A DNA stretch of 64,000 nt from Lasiodiplodia sp. COLG20 (GCA_009801085.1 VNWV01000015.1:186001-250000), one strand, 5' to 3'. Counted from the stretch's first letter, positions 1 to 11,825 are shown. Notes: generated by a model from the letters alone, not told the origin. Made by a program: numbers and translations.

Positions 1-1383
1 AAAGAAGGAAGAAGAAAGACCAGACAGACAGCAGCGACGAGATACATACAGCAGATAAATATCTGGACGGAAAAGTAAGGCCTCTCAGCAACCACCTTCT
101 CCGCCAGTACCAGCGCAATAGCCTCGGAGATCAGCGTCGGGGCCATTATCGAGAGCCAGACAAAGGTCGATAAACTGGGCATACTGGACAGTGAGACCAA
201 TTCAGCCGCAATAGGCACCACCGTTGCCCAAAAGCAGCCTCCGGTGGCACCGGCGAGGAACGAAAGGGCGCAGACAACGGAGAACCGGCGGGCTACGGCT
301 CCCATGACGATGCACAGGGCTGAGCAGGCAAGCGTGGCGACGGACGCAACGGTGACTCGACCGAACTTGTCACTAATGAGACCGACGGTTGGCCTTCCCA
401 GTCCTTGGCCGAGATTGAAGATGGCGCCGGCGAGCGCGCCCTGCGATGCTGTACCTCCGACAGCCCTGGCGTAGCTGGGAATGCTGAACATCAGGGCGAC
501 GTAGCCGAGCATGCTGAATACGGACCATCCAAGCAAAAGCAAGACATCAGGCCTCTTGAGCAACTTGAACTCAAGTTTACCAAGATTGGATGCCGATTCC
601 TTGTTGCGGTCCCGCACCAGCAACGCGCTGACGGTGTTGACAGCGGTCGTCACACCGCACAAGATCCAGAACGTCTTTTGCAGGGACAGCGATGCGAGCA
701 TCCGTTGTACAGACAGAGCGTATATGAAGCCTCCGATGCCAGCCCCGCCCACGGTTATCGAGTTGGCAAAGCTGCGCCGCTTTTCGAACCACTGTGGAAT
801 GATGCCCGCGACGATGATGAACTGGAATCCGATTCCGAGCCCCAGACATATCCCTTGGGTGAGGATCATGTGCCATTGCTGCTTCGCATACGATGCACCG
901 AGCAGGGCGACGCATTCGAGGATCGTACCGAGTAGGATGACGGGTCGGCTGGCGCCGATAGCATGAGAGAGGTAGTTGGCGAGCGGGGCTACGCCTACGC
1001 AGCAGGAGATGGTCAGGCCGCCGACGAAGGCATACCCGATACTGGAAGCATTGGGAAATACATCATTCGCTTTGTAGTAGGCGAGGAAGACACCGTATGT
1101 CTGGCACCACATCAGCGGATGTTCGGAGAGTTTGGCTAAGGAAACCCACACTTGCAATTCCCCAGGAGTGAGCATATATGAGGAAGGCACACGCCACGCA
1201 GACCCATCCGTAACCGCCTTCCGAGATGTGCTGATCGACTTGGGAGTTGAGACTGTCGATGCATTGTTCTTGGGAAAGGTATGGGTCCTCTTCTGTCGGG
1301 AATCGTGGCTCTTCATGGTGTTTTTCCGACGAACTGGCATTTGCCGCATCTGCGTAGGGTGAATCAGGTTGCTGATTCATCAT
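1..1383 (-). CDS. Monocarboxylate transporter-like MFS permease (3' end beyond window)
   Basis: Exon 1 is 1383-1150 and exon 2 is 1100-1, continuing past the window edge. The 49-bp GT-AG intron (1149-1101) joins GIAS to TYGVFLAYY in phase 0. After an acidic N-terminal tail, the EGGYGWVC segment is the usual start of TM1 in fungal MCT/SLC16-like permeases. Further helices follow: a glycine-rich GGLTISCCVG stretch, the QWFEKRRSFANSITVGGAGIG loop-helix typical of the family, then TM7-TM11. The product should be a plasma-membrane carboxylate or related permease; the substrate cannot be told. The last helix or so and the stop lie outside the window. No frame breaks are seen after splicing. Confidence 0.88.
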
Positions 1384-2302
1384 GCTTGTTGGGAGGCTCT
1401 AGCATCCCGTGGCCAGAGGTGAGAGGTACGCGTTAGGAACAGTATAAGTGATAAGAAACGTAAGGTATTCTAGGAACTTACCCAAGTTCAAATAATCCAT
1501 GAATGTTGTTCGTCGAGAAACGCTCTATCCAGTCTTCCGGAAAGGAGAGACAAACCTTCGGCTTTCGCACTTAAATGCGGTATTTGACAAATAGGATGGA
1601 GCTTTTGCGCTCATTGGTCATGGCTCGAATCTCACATCGCTGTTTTCACATTGTTCGATCTAGATCAAACCCTCGCTAATGAGAACTGGGTAAAAAAGAT
1701 GAAAGTAATCATGTTCCTGGCCCTCGCCATTTGCTAATCTTGAGATGTTCAAGGCTAAAGATTACTTGCCAGAGAGTCAACAACTTGGATGTGGTGATCC
1801 GATCGGAAGGCCGCTGATTGTGTGGTGCCGATATCATGCATGTGGCATTCACTGTAGGCTGGTGGGTTGCCGATCCCCACACCCAGATGCATACGTGTAC
1901 ATGGAGGCTGGTGGGTTGCCGATGCCAATGCATGAGTCGGTCATTTGGTTAAGTAATCCTGCTGACCAATCGCCCATGATTCTTCCAACTCTGACGTCAC
2001 CCCGTCACTCTCCAAAATCAGAAACGAGACGATAATTCATTAACGAAGACGTTTTATCTTATTGCAAAATGCGATGAAGATTAATGGGATTGGATAAACC
2101 GTAAAGAGTGGCATGAGGACTGAGAGAGTGGTTAGCCGGGAGGCGGCTTTACACCCTACCCAGCTGTCTAAGCTAACGATGAAGTTGCTAAGATACACAG
2201 TGCAAAACGAAACTACATGAATATTTGACTTTTCCTACCAAAAGACAGGTCCCGGTCAGAGGTTGAGCTCCGCCGTAAAGTACATCGACTAACGCCCTTC
2301 AA
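1384..2302. other. Intergenic region, about 0.9 kb
   Basis: This lies between the 5' end of the MFS gene and the 3' end of the TPR gene. It is AT-richer than the flanks. The only structure seen is a 19-bp direct repeat (1856-1874 and 1905-1923). No convincing ORF. Confidence 0.6.
1856..1923. repeat. 19-bp direct repeat, 49-bp period
   Basis: AGGCTGGTGGGTTGCCGAT occurs at 1856-1874 and again at 1905-1923. The sequences between and around are not repeated. It could be a small duplication or a paired protein-binding site; nothing shows which. Confidence 0.7.
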
Positions 2303-3988
2303 TCAACAATGGCAAGCATCACGGATCCTCGTGGGGTCTCGGCAGAAGCAAGAAGACTTGACTGGAACATCTGCGCAAGCTACCGCCAAGTCCAACTGTT
2401 GCCGAATGATACGAGCTTCCGTACTGCGCCCCAGTCGTGTGAGGCACTCGTGGTAGCCGTGCAACGCCCAAACATTATTCGGATGCTGACGAGCGCGGGG
2501 TAGAGTGTCGTCAAACCCGAGGTCCGCTGCATACGCCGCCGCAGCCGTCTCGACGTGGCCCTGTTCGAGGAGAAGTGCAGCGTAAGCATGGCGGGTAGGC
2601 TGCATCCAGCCCCACGGCTCACTGTAGACGAGCGAATCGTCGAGCGCAATCGACCTGCGGAGATGCTCGAACGCCACATCGTAGTTGCGTTTGCGGTACT
2701 CCAATTCGCCGTCGAGCATGGCTTTACCGACTTCCAGAAGATCGAGACACTTGTTGGTGTAAGACATGCGTGTTTGCACAACCCGCTTGGCTGCGGCGTG
2801 CAAAAGGGCGCGCTCTTGTTCCGCTTCCTTCACGTACCCAGTCGCCGCCAAAGCAACGCCCTTGGCGTAATGCAACATTGCAGTGGTTACGCAGTAGAGT
2901 TTCTGATCCTTAGGGAGCTTCTGTGCCAGAATATCGTCCCAGCGCCCGAATCGAATAAGGACATGCACCCGTGTAGACAGGAAGCTCTCCAGCCAATCGG
3001 CCATCGGCGGGGATTCCATCTTCAAGAGCTCCTGCGGAATCGAGGCTTCCATGCGTTCGCAGAATTGCAAAGCAACTTCCGATTGTCCGGCGAACATGGC
3101 GGCGTAGATCAGAGAATGATAATCGTGGACTCTGTAGAAGGTGTAGAAGTTCATCCCTCCCTCGCGAGCGAGATACTTGTCATCCGCGGCGATCGCCTCT
3201 GCATTCGACGCTATGGCACGCCTGTAGTCGCCGATGAGGATGTCGAGATGTGAAGGCATGTGGCGCAAATGCCCGGCATCTGGACACATCGCACGCAGGC
3301 GGTCGGCTGCACTCACCGCACGTTCAGGAGTGCCAGACATTTCCCAGAGGTGGATGTACATGTGTAGGAGACCAGGATGGTCACGGCCTCCTTCTTGAGC
3401 CAAGGCGCGGTCAAGGACATCTACTGCCTCCATGGTACGTGCTCCAGGTGCAGGCTCTCCGGTGCGGAGGTCCCATAGTTGCCATGGCGTCAAGTTCATT
3501 AACGCATCGGCGTAGAGTGTGGCAACATCGAGATCGTTGGGGTAATTGTGGTAAACCAGCTTCATGGCGTTGGCGTATGCTTGATTGTAGGCTTCGAAAT
3601 TCTTGTCTGAAGGATCAACCGGGTTCCGAACTTGTACTGCCTCGACAAGCGCCTGCTCAAGCGGAGTAGCCTGCGCAGCGTGTCCCTTTGCTTGTTCAGC
3701 CGCTTGGTGAGTCCGCTCCAAAGTGATCCTCAGATCTTGCTGATCGAAGAGCTCCCAGGGTTTGTTGTAATTGGGGCCCAGAGAATACGCAAGTCCCCAG
3801 TACGCCATTGCGCAAGTAGGGTCGTGTATGAGAGCCTGCTCAAAACATTTGGCTGCCTCTTTGTGGTTGAAGGCGTAGGTCCAGAGGAGGCCGCGGTCGA
3901 ACCAGAGCTGTGAATCACTAGCTGTGGTTGTGACGGAACGGTGGAATGGTCCAAGGTCGTAGTAATCGTCAATCCGGGTGGTGTTCAT
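2303..3988 (-). CDS. Intronless TPR-domain protein
   Basis: A 561-residue protein with an ATG at 3988. It reads as a helical-repeat protein. The N-terminal block (about residues 1-70) has DLGPFHR, WFDRGLLWTYAFNH, CFEQALIHDPTCAMAYWGLAYSLGPNYN, a typical TPR start. Further helix-turn-helix pairs run to about residue 540. No catalytic motif or signal peptide is visible, so it is probably a cytosolic scaffold or enzyme-associated protein of unknown role. It has no intron, unlike nearly every neighbour. From memory, its opening resembles bacterial TPR proteins annotated only by domain; transfer from bacteria is possible but untested. Confidence 0.8.
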   Translation of the reverse strand: MNTTRIDDYYDLGPFHRSVTTTASDSQLWFDRGLLWTYAFNHKEAAKCFEQALIHDPTCAMAYWGLAYSLGPNYNKPWELFDQQDLRITLERTHQAAEQAKGHAAQATPLEQALVEAVQVRNPVDPSDKNFEAYNQAYANAMKLVYHNYPNDLDVATLYADALMNLTPWQLWDLRTGEPAPGARTMEAVDVLDRALAQEGGRDHPGLLHMYIHLWEMSGTPERAVSAADRLRAMCPDAGHLRHMPSHLDILIGDYRRAIASNAEAIAADDKYLAREGGMNFYTFYRVHDYHSLIYAAMFAGQSEVALQFCERMEASIPQELLKMESPPMADWLESFLSTRVHVLIRFGRWDDILAQKLPKDQKLYCVTTAMLHYAKGVALAATGYVKEAEQERALLHAAAKRVVQTRMSYTNKCLDLLEVGKAMLDGELEYRKRNYDVAFEHLRRSIALDDSLVYSEPWGWMQPTRHAYAALLLEQGHVETAAAAYAADLGFDDTLPRARQHPNNVWALHGYHECLTRLGRSTEARIIRQQLDLAVACADVPVKSSCFCRDPTRIRDACHC

Positions 3989-5003
3989 CTTGTGTACGGT
4001 GTAGGAAATCCGACAAGCTGCCGAGAGCCGTGCGTCTCGTTGATCTTTTTATCCTGAATTTGATGCTTTGTGCTACCGGCATCAATAAAAATCTATTCAT
4101 AATCATTCGGCTACCATGAAGCCATCTGGCGGCTTGCCGATGAGATGATGGAGCTATTTCGGCAATGGGTGCAGGGATTGGCTAGTGGCGTGATGATGTT
4201 CAATTAATAATCGCCAATTACATCATACTGAAACACTATAGCGGGCACCGAACCATTTGAGATAGGGCATCCATCCGACATGCTTCTTAGTCGTTGATTA
4301 TTCTTTGTGTGTATTATTCAGGGCTTCTTTGATTCTCTTCGTGAAACTTCGTAGCCCATTAAATAATCAGCAGCTTATGAATGGAGTTAATTCGCTGCCG
4401 GTGGGTTTCCGATCCAATTGAAAGACAGATTCGGTGACCACGATTTCGGCGAAACTTTTCACTAAGACTTTAGTATAACTTGAGCTGCGTATATAACTAT
4501 CTGATATCAAGGATCTGGAGTCTCTAAGCCACACCGGTCTCCTTGAGTGCATGGATAAGCTACCAGAATCACTCGAATCGTCGATTACCTCCAGAGAGAC
4601 TCCAGCATCACCATTGCCGAGACTGGTGCCATCACCAACTACGTCACGGCCAAGTACGGGAATTGAAGGCTTTCGATTCAATCAAACATGCCCAACTTCG
4701 CTCACCTCATCTTCTGGTACCACTGGACCATCGGTTCCTCCAGCTGGTCACGAAGACGCTGATTTTCTCGAGAAGGGGGAGTATTTAGTGGGACTCCCCC
4801 TACATACACGACGTGTAGCGCTAGAACGAAAGGAGGACCCATGTTGAGTCCATTGATCTAATGATCTCTGAGTAACGCATTCTATGGATTTCAAGACAAT
4901 TACTCCACCATTGTGGTTCTAAGGCTAGTGGGGATTTGGCTAATGGAGTAGCCTGAACAGACCAATCCAATTCAATCTAGTCGTATATATCTTAAGGCTG
5001 ACC
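3989..5003. other. Intergenic region, about 1 kb, no supported gene
   Basis: Only short Ser/Pro-rich open frames occur (for example + 4551-4847 and the antisense 4367-4681). None has a recognisable domain or coherent splice pattern, so none is called. Confidence 0.5.
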
Positions 5004-5978
5004 TCAAAGGAAGAACCCATCCTCAGAAGTCTTCCGAAACAACCTATCCCGATCCGGCGCGAGAACCCCCTCCCTCACGTGCTCCTCCATCACAACCTTC
5101 CTCCATGCCTCGACGCTCTCAAAGTACTCTCCCTCACACTCCCTGATAACCCTACACCTTTCCTCCATCGTCCGCGCCGCAGCCACCCTAGCAATCCGCC
5201 TCTCCTCCTCCCGCCTCTCCCTCCTCCGCGCATGCCGGCCCCTCCTCCGCGCCTCATGATCCACAGCATCGCGCCCAATCTCCTCGTCCTCGCGCCACCT
5301 TTCATTTCGCCGCCTGAACTTCGCCTCCTCCCTCTGACCCCAGCGTTCCCGATAAACCCAAACGCCGCCGTCGCTGCCTCCCTCCGCCCCACCAGCAGCC
5401 CCCGCCGCCTCCTCAAATCCCACCGCCACGAGCCGCACCGTCCGCAACCCGCCTATGTCCAGCCCGTCAGCATCGAGGCGGTAGCGCCCTCTCAACGTCT
5501 TCGCCCGGCACATCTCCGCCTCGCCCTCCTTCCACCACTGCGCGCCGAGCAAGCGCATGCGCTCGCAGAACGCCTCTTCTTCCTCTTTCTCTCTCCCCTC
5601 TTCCAGCGGCGGCAGCGGCGGCGGCAGCGGCGGCGGGATCTCTTCAGCCGGGATGGCGGGCAGGCCGAGAAACTCCAGATCCGCCGGCGCCGGGGCGGTG
5701 AGGAGGAGCACGCCGCCGCTCGGGCTCGGCGGGAAGCCGTAGACGTGCGGGGTTGGAGTGAGGGCGAGGCGCATGGGTGGTGGTGGGCGGGTGAGGGAAG
5801 GGCGGGGGAAGAGGGCGAGGAGGTCGTCGACTTCCGAGTCGTCCGAGTCGGTCAGCGTGGGATCGTAGTCCGGGTCGGCGTCGGGCGGGTTGTAGAATAT
5901 GCGGGATTGGGGGATTCGGGGGCGGGGAGCGGCGGGCTGGTGGGAGGGGAAGGGGAGGAGGCGGGTGAGGAAGGACAT
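5004..5978 (-). CDS. Unrecognised low-complexity protein with charged C-terminus
   Basis: A 324-residue intronless ORF with ATG at 5978. I do not recognise it. The N-terminal third is Pro-rich and has an acidic patch (DYDPTLTDSDDSEVDD, about residues 37-52). The middle is Pro/Glu-rich. From about residue 215 to 310 it is dense in Arg and Glu and should form a long, possibly coiled-coil helix. There is no signal peptide or membrane segment. The DNA is very GC-rich and opposite-strand frames are also open, so the call rests on the natural start and stop and on the composition of a conserved-hypothetical fungal protein. Confidence 0.5.
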   Translation of the reverse strand: MSFLTRLLPFPSHQPAAPRPRIPQSRIFYNPPDADPDYDPTLTDSDDSEVDDLLALFPRPSLTRPPPPMRLALTPTPHVYGFPPSPSGGVLLLTAPAPADLEFLGLPAIPAEEIPPPLPPPLPPLEEGREKEEEEAFCERMRLLGAQWWKEGEAEMCRAKTLRGRYRLDADGLDIGGLRTVRLVAVGFEEAAGAAGGAEGGSDGGVWVYRERWGQREEAKFRRRNERWREDEEIGRDAVDHEARRRGRHARRRERREEERRIARVAAARTMEERCRVIRECEGEYFESVEAWRKVVMEEHVREGVLAPDRDRLFRKTSEDGFFL

Positions 5979-6244
5979 TTTGTGGGATGCGGTGGAGGGT
6001 TGATGGAAGAGAACAGAAAGGAGTTGAGATGGGAAAGGAGTTGAGAAGTGGGAGTTGGTTGAATGCCTAATGGTGGATAGCTGGTGGTGCTTTTATCGTT
6101 CGCTGGTGCCTGGTGGTGGGGCATTGTGTGTCGGTGGCTGGCTGCTAGGTACGGACGTGAAGAAAAGCGTTGGTCGGTGCTGTGCCGCAGGGCTGGACTG
6201 ATCTCAATATTGCCACGCGAGAAGGATCCGGATCTGATAGAATT

Positions 6245-6552
6245 TAATGCCCCACAGAAAAACGACCAATCCCTTTGTGATGCTGCGACAGAGGATACAA
6301 CTCATGGGAGTATTCCAAAGAAGAGCCAGCTTTTCAGGAAGCTATTTGCCTTTGTAGTAGTCTTGTATCCTTCTTTATCAAGATTTTCCCATGTCACAGG
6401 ACGGTGAATTTGCTCCACGGACCAGCCCGTTCGGCTCGGGAGAATCAGAAAGTCTCTACGGTCGTAGCCTGAATTAAAAACGTATGCAAGGCGGGGAACT
6501 TCCTTGGCGGAGTCTTTGGGGAGTGGGATAATGTCCATTTTCGCAATTATCG
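6245..6552 (-). pseudogene. Broken N-terminus of a HET-family protein
   Basis: From about 6552 downwards the minus strand reads AKMDIIPLPKD, VPRLAYVFNSGYDRRDF, PSRTGW, KANSFLKSWLFFGILP, a stop (TGA, 6304-6302), then VVSSVAAS in the same frame. From memory, this order (IPLP..., YDGR-F, P-RRGW, FLQTWLFFG) is the conserved N-terminal block of long fungal HET proteins. The TGA could be a C-to-T change of an Arg codon. Homology ends near 6245, and no HET domain follows on this strand. Upstream pieces (6560-6735, two frames) may belong to it but are frame-shifted. I read it as the truncated remnant of a HET gene. Confidence 0.5.
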
Positions 6553-7047
6553 CAGAGACCTTGGGCGTGGGGACGATGTTCGGCTCTTCGCATTCTTGCC
6601 TCGCAGTTTGTGCAGCCTCAAGATAAAGATGCCATACCCGACTGTAGCCTTCTGCGTCTCCAGATCCCAGCGCAGCCTCTTATAGGGAAATAGATCGATG
6701 CATGCACGGCGGATTGGAATGCTTCCGGGGGTCATTCAAGACAATCATACAAATACTGGGCGAGGATATGCTGGTACCGCGCCTCATCCGATCACAAAAA
6801 GAAACACCATTTTATCACCCCCGGTAAAATGCATTTTGGTGAAAGGGGAGGGGCAGAATTGTGGTGAGGCGAGTAAAGGCGGAGAGAACGGGAACGCTAG
6901 TACGAAAAGAGGATCCATGTTCTTCCAGGCAGCAATAGCCATAGCCGAGTTCTTGAATATCCACAATCTCGTGTGCCCCTCATCCTAACCTTTCGAAGCC
7001 CGCAGAACCCACGGAAGTACACGTACACCAGCCCACATCTACTCGGA
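6553..7047. other. Spacer between HET relic and HET gene
   Basis: Minus-strand fragments occur (about 6560-6735 and 6780-6966), but their frames do not join convincingly. They may be degraded upstream parts of the relic. No plus-strand gene is seen before 7048. Confidence 0.4.
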
Positions 7048-9248
7048 ATGGCTCACTTGGTAAGTGTGTTTGATTGGTTGGACTTGGATAGACGCACTAA
7101 GATATTGTGCTCAAGGATGCCGACTTGCGCTTGTGTTCGAGGTGCTCGGCAATCGACTTCGAGACCTTGCTGTCTAAAACGTCCGTGTCTAAAACGGGCG
7201 ACACCGTCCTCAAGCTGGAATCCGCAGCGGACCTTACAAAGGACTCACAATACCCCTTTTGCCAGGCGCTTGCTTTCATCTGCCCTTCATCATGGTTTGG
7301 AGACGAGAAGAAATCGCTCCGATTGGTCGTTTCTGGAAGGACCATGGATCGGGGATTCTGGCCTGAGAAGCACTACAATGTTCATCCAGCAGACATCATT
7401 TTCGCGTTCTCGTTTGCATACAATAATCGTCCTTTGAATCGACATGAACACATTGATACATGGGCCTCAAATTCAACGCATTGGAGTGTACCTGGAACCG
7501 GCTGCCTGAAACAGGCTGCTAGTAAAAAGCATACTGTCCCTCATCTCGCCGACTCGATCCCGGAAAAAATTAGCATGGACATGCTGAAGAGATGGATGAC
7601 ACAATCTGAGTCTGAATCGTTATATGGACTTGAAGCCACGAAACCTGTGGAAAATTTGTGGTTCATCAATTGCGAAACCAGAGAGATTATCCCTGCACCT
7701 CTCAAGGCACAATATGTAGCATTGTCTTATGTTTGGGGCCAATCAACGACTGCTTCGGAAGATATGGACCATGGGATCCTCAAGTCTAACCTTCCAAGAA
7801 CCATCGAGGACGCAATATCAGTCACCAGGAGTTTGGGGCAGCAATATCTCTGGATCGATCGATACTGTATTCCCTCGGATGATCGAGAGCAGCAAATCAG
7901 CCGAATGCATGATATTTACGAGGGCGCTCATTTTACCATCATCGCTGCCGCTGGAGAGGACCCTCATTACGGCCTTCCAGGAGTGAGCTCCAGAGGGCGT
8001 GCCAGGCCGGCACCTCTCCGTATAGGACCCCATTTGCTTGGTGCAACTTTTCCGTGCCCAAAGCTTGTCACGGAGGTATCAAAATGGCACACTCGCGGCT
8101 GGACATACCAAGAAGGCCTACTTTCTCGACGCAAGCTTGTTTTTACCGATCATCAAGCCTTTCTTCAATGCGATCATTCTGCCTTTTTCGAGTCCCCTGA
8201 TCAATACCGGTCGCCCAGACTGGACGAGACCATAGCTCGCCACAAACCTATTGAGAATTTCTTCAACCTAGCCACAAACTACAGAAGTGTAAGAGAAAGT
8301 CCCTGGGACCACATCCGAAACTATACTACTCTGGATCTTACCGACCCGAACGATGCCATCAACGGGATGCTTGGGATTCTCAACTTTTACCGAGACCACG
8401 AATGCAACCCACGCGTGATGGAGATCCTCAAAGGTCATATCACCTCAACCGACCCCAATCGCAACTACCAACTTAGGCACATTGCCGGCCTACCAATCTC
8501 GTGGTGTGAAGATGAAATATGTGCCCTATCGGAAGGGTTGGAATGGGCAATCCCTATTGCTCTGTTTTGGAGATGCAAAAAGCCGTCCGACCGACGTCCA
8601 GGCGTATGTTTCCCAAGCTGGTCATGGGCTGGGTGGCATTGTCAATGCTATGCTGGCCTATATAAATCCCTTGACTACAGGGCGGGACCTTCCCGCCTCC
8701 ACCCCATGGCCTGGGCAGTCGTGGGGCACACTCCCCGCGCCCCATCGATCTTACTGTATGAGAAAGACGACGTAAAGGAGGCCAGAAAGGCGAGTGTTGT
8801 TGAGCTTCGGACACTCGAGGAAATGCTGGACGAGAAATATGATATCTCAGGAGTCAGGTACCTCAAAATCACTGCGCCAACGGTCAGCGCCAAAGTCGTT
8901 CCTTATCCTAGAGACAAAGCAGCCATGATGCCTGACAAAGCACAACTGGACAATACTCGACAAACACTAGCACTCGATTGTGGTGGAATAGCGCCCCTGA
9001 TACCTCTCAACCTCACCTCGAAAGTAATTTTCAAAGAGGCTGTACTGTCGGGGAACTTGAGTTGTCTTGCATTAGCCTTGAATGACGATATCCGAGTCGA
9101 TATAGGGTACTGGCGAGATTCTACAGTCATTTCTCTGCTTATCATGACTGAAAGAGACAACTGCTTTGAAAGAATTGGCGTTGCAATGGTCGGCTTAAAA
9201 GAGTTCAGACAAGCGGGACCGGTGGAATTGAGTATTAAACTCGGCTGA
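7048..9248 (+). CDS. HET-domain protein
   Basis: Proposed exons are 7048-7059 and 7116-9248 (714 residues). The main frame opens with no ATG before residue 100. A 56-bp intron (GTAAGT...CTCAAG, with CACTAAG as possible branch point) links ATGGCTCACTTG to the frame in phase 0, giving MAHL-DADLRLC. After a Cys-containing N-terminus, the HET domain starts near residue 204 with YVALSYVWGQ, then LPRTIEDAI, YLWIDRYCI and RMHDIYEGA. A Trp-rich conserved C-terminal part follows (WHTRGWTYQEG; FPSWSWAGW). HET proteins trigger non-self recognition and cell death on fusion of incompatible strains; the partner is unknown. Confidence 0.85.
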
Positions 9249-9801
9249 TAACAAGTAGCCCACCGGGTTATTTCAGGACTCGGTACCGGCACATAGTTAA
9301 CATAATCGGAAAATGCAGAAGTTTTTCAGCGTAAGCGCCAAATGGCGTCTAAAGAGATGTCTTATCGTGGACGTGCTCCGAAATGCCTTCTCGGAATCAG
9401 CTACGTAAAATTGGTTCAATATAGGTCTTTGCACAATATGGCATAAGTTTTGGTCGGCTTAGGCTGCTCGAGATTTCGTAGAGGCCGACAAAATCCGCCC
9501 CATTCCGCCAGAGTCATTATCGATACAAAAATAATCGTCTAACATGCGCAGGTCACGCCCCGCTGATGCTGGAAAGGTCGCGCAGCCATGGAACCGTCAG
9601 CCTCCCGACCGGTACAATGACGGCCCCCTCCCATTTCCACTTTGGATTCTACGTTCATGTACATAACAACAGCAGTAGCTGAGATCTAGCGGCTATGTGC
9701 ATGCTCGTGGTATTCAGAATTGTGGACAGTCTTAGTAGCTAAATCGACTTCTTTAGGGTACCAACATCAACACTCAAACCAGACGTCCCCTTTCCCCCGT
9801 C
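9249..9801. other. Intergenic region between convergent genes
   Basis: About 550 bp between the 3' ends of the HET gene and the minus-strand gene. Nothing recognised. Confidence 0.6.
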
Positions 9802-10838
9802 TCACTCCCTGTATTCATGCCTTCTATGTTTTCTGTGTTTTCGACGTTTTCTGTGGACTTTCCGAATGTCCTCTGATACGAAAATCTCGTCCTGAATCTC
9901 CTCGTCTTCTGCCTCCCTTTCCTCGTCACTCTGAGACTCTCCAGAGGACTTACACTCCTCACCCAAAGTTCTGGTAGACCGTCTCTCTGCAGAGGAGAAT
10001 ATGCTGGACAATGTATTCCAAACCCCTCCCAAGGTCCACTCATTTGGTAGAGTGGCTTGTTCTCCGATCCCTGAAAGCGTAAGCAACTCATTGGAAACGT
10101 CTGGAAGATTCATCCAAACGTGAGGCATTGAGTTGTGAATGTGCCCTTCGACAGAAAGCGGAAGCAGATCGTTGGAGAAGCGAAGCGGTTCTTCAATGAT
10201 CAACGGCCGGTATGCTGGGATAAGGATGTGGAACTGAGCGCTCTTCCCAGGTTGCACCTTGTTCATCAGGCCACGGAGGAACTTCATCCAAACGCACAAG
10301 GCATCGAGATTCTCCGACAGGCCGAGGAAGTTCGACGGCAACGGATCGCGATCATGGGTGGCGTGGTGGAAGAATTCGGGGTGCCAATCGGTATCAGGGT
10401 GGTAGACGAAGAAGATGTGTGTTGATCCGTCGTTCCTGGTCTCCGCAGAACGCTGCTTGACAAAGCGGTAGACTTGTCTCGCGAATTTCTGCGGGGCTAA
10501 AAGACCAGTCTGAGCATCCATGGTCGCCCCAATCCTCTCGAGTGCCTTTGTCCCTTGGATGACGGTGAGATATTGAGCTACTACCCCTGATGCTTGCAGG
10601 AAGGTGTTGAAGAGAGGCAGGTACTGATTGCGGCCCAGCTGGAAGATCAGGGATGATAGGAATGTATGTATCTTCGGCCATTCTCTCCTGATAGTTTTGG
10701 CAGCCTCCGAATCGCGATACTCTTGTCCCAATTGGATCACCGCCGCGGGCATGGAGATCAAGTCTTGTTTTTGGGTCAGCCTCGTACGGCTGAGTTTGGC
10801 GTGTAGTTCTTACTGTTGACAGTCTTCACATACTCCAT
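9802..10838 (-). CDS. Unrecognised two-exon protein with basic C-terminus
   Basis: Exon 1 is 10838-10814 (MEYVKTVN...) and exon 2 is 10763-9802. A 50-bp intron (GTAAGA...CAAG) joins them in phase 1, giving 328 residues. The intron is supported because the long frame has no ATG at its 5' end and splicing supplies one in frame. The protein is mostly globular. It has hydrophobic helices at about residues 40-75, an HIFFVYHPDTDWHPEFFHH motif near residue 125, an acidic stretch (DEEREAEDEE) and a Lys/Arg/His tail that could be a nuclear-localisation signal. I know no function for it. Confidence 0.6.
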
Positions 10839-11825
10839 GGCTGAGCGATGCGTAATCGAAGCTGACCAGGTATCGTGTTACGTGCAAGTAGTTTCCGAAC
10901 GTGCAAAGAACTTTGTCCAAATGTTAAGTGGGAAATATGTCCTAAAAAAACCCTTTGATGCAACATACCCCGCTCACTTCTTCCTCTGACCTGGCAGTGC
11001 TGTCAGGGCATATGGTAAGTTAGACAGTTGGCATCAAACGGTGCAAAGAAGGTCAAGCATTTGATCTAATCAGTGCAGCCTGCAAACAAATTGACGTGCA
11101 TCATTCCCATTCGCTCAATGATCTGCTGCTCTCCCCTGAATTGATCCTGACTGTGCTTACGCATCTGTAAGCCTTTCGTCGTGCCCTGTTGTGTGACGTG
11201 TCGAGCAGCCCTATTGGTCCATGTCTGCAGCTACAGTTGGCGCATCCGCTGGTAAGAAGGCGCCACGCAACTTTGCGATACACAGTGTGGGAATCGCGCC
11301 TATCATTGTCGCACACAGTTCGAGCCTCGCGCTCCCGCACTGAACCTAGACCCGCACGCATGTTTGTCGGTTAGAGCCTAAACCATATGCCGTTCAAAGA
11401 AAATGAAAGGCTTAATATCGTCTGAGCGTTCCTGTTCTCGTTTAACAAGTGTCTTTTACGAACCATTCCCTGGGGTTATGGTCTGTTTCGCACCAGCCTT
11501 GACTCCCCTTTGATTTGGAAAGATGGGAACTTTCTTACAACAGCGACAGGTTCTTGATGGAAAGACTGCATCAAGCACGCATCATTGGTTCTCGCATTGG
11601 CGGCTGGTTTCTGCTAGAGAGCATACCAGACAGGGTTCTGTAGGTCGCACAATAGCGACACACACACGCTCAGCCTCGGGGGCGGAGTCCGCTGAGCCCC
11701 GCCGCAAGACGCAGGGGGTTATTCATTGTTAAGGCTCCGATCGCAATGCAGGCCAGGCTGTTTCAACCCTCCACTCTTTCAACTTTCCACTGCAATCGCT
11801 ACTGCTGCTGCAACCTCGCTGCCAG
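10839..11825. other. Intergenic and 5' region of the next gene
   Basis: This should hold divergent promoters and the unresolved first exon of the plus-strand gene that follows. No domain-bearing ORF is seen. Confidence 0.4.

Noticed and set aside
405..966. Plus-strand frames across the left end
   Set aside because: Antisense to the MFS transporter, whose helices read through on the minus strand.
4551..4847. 98-codon Ser/Pro-rich frame
   Set aside because: No domain, no splice partners, and an equally open antisense frame.
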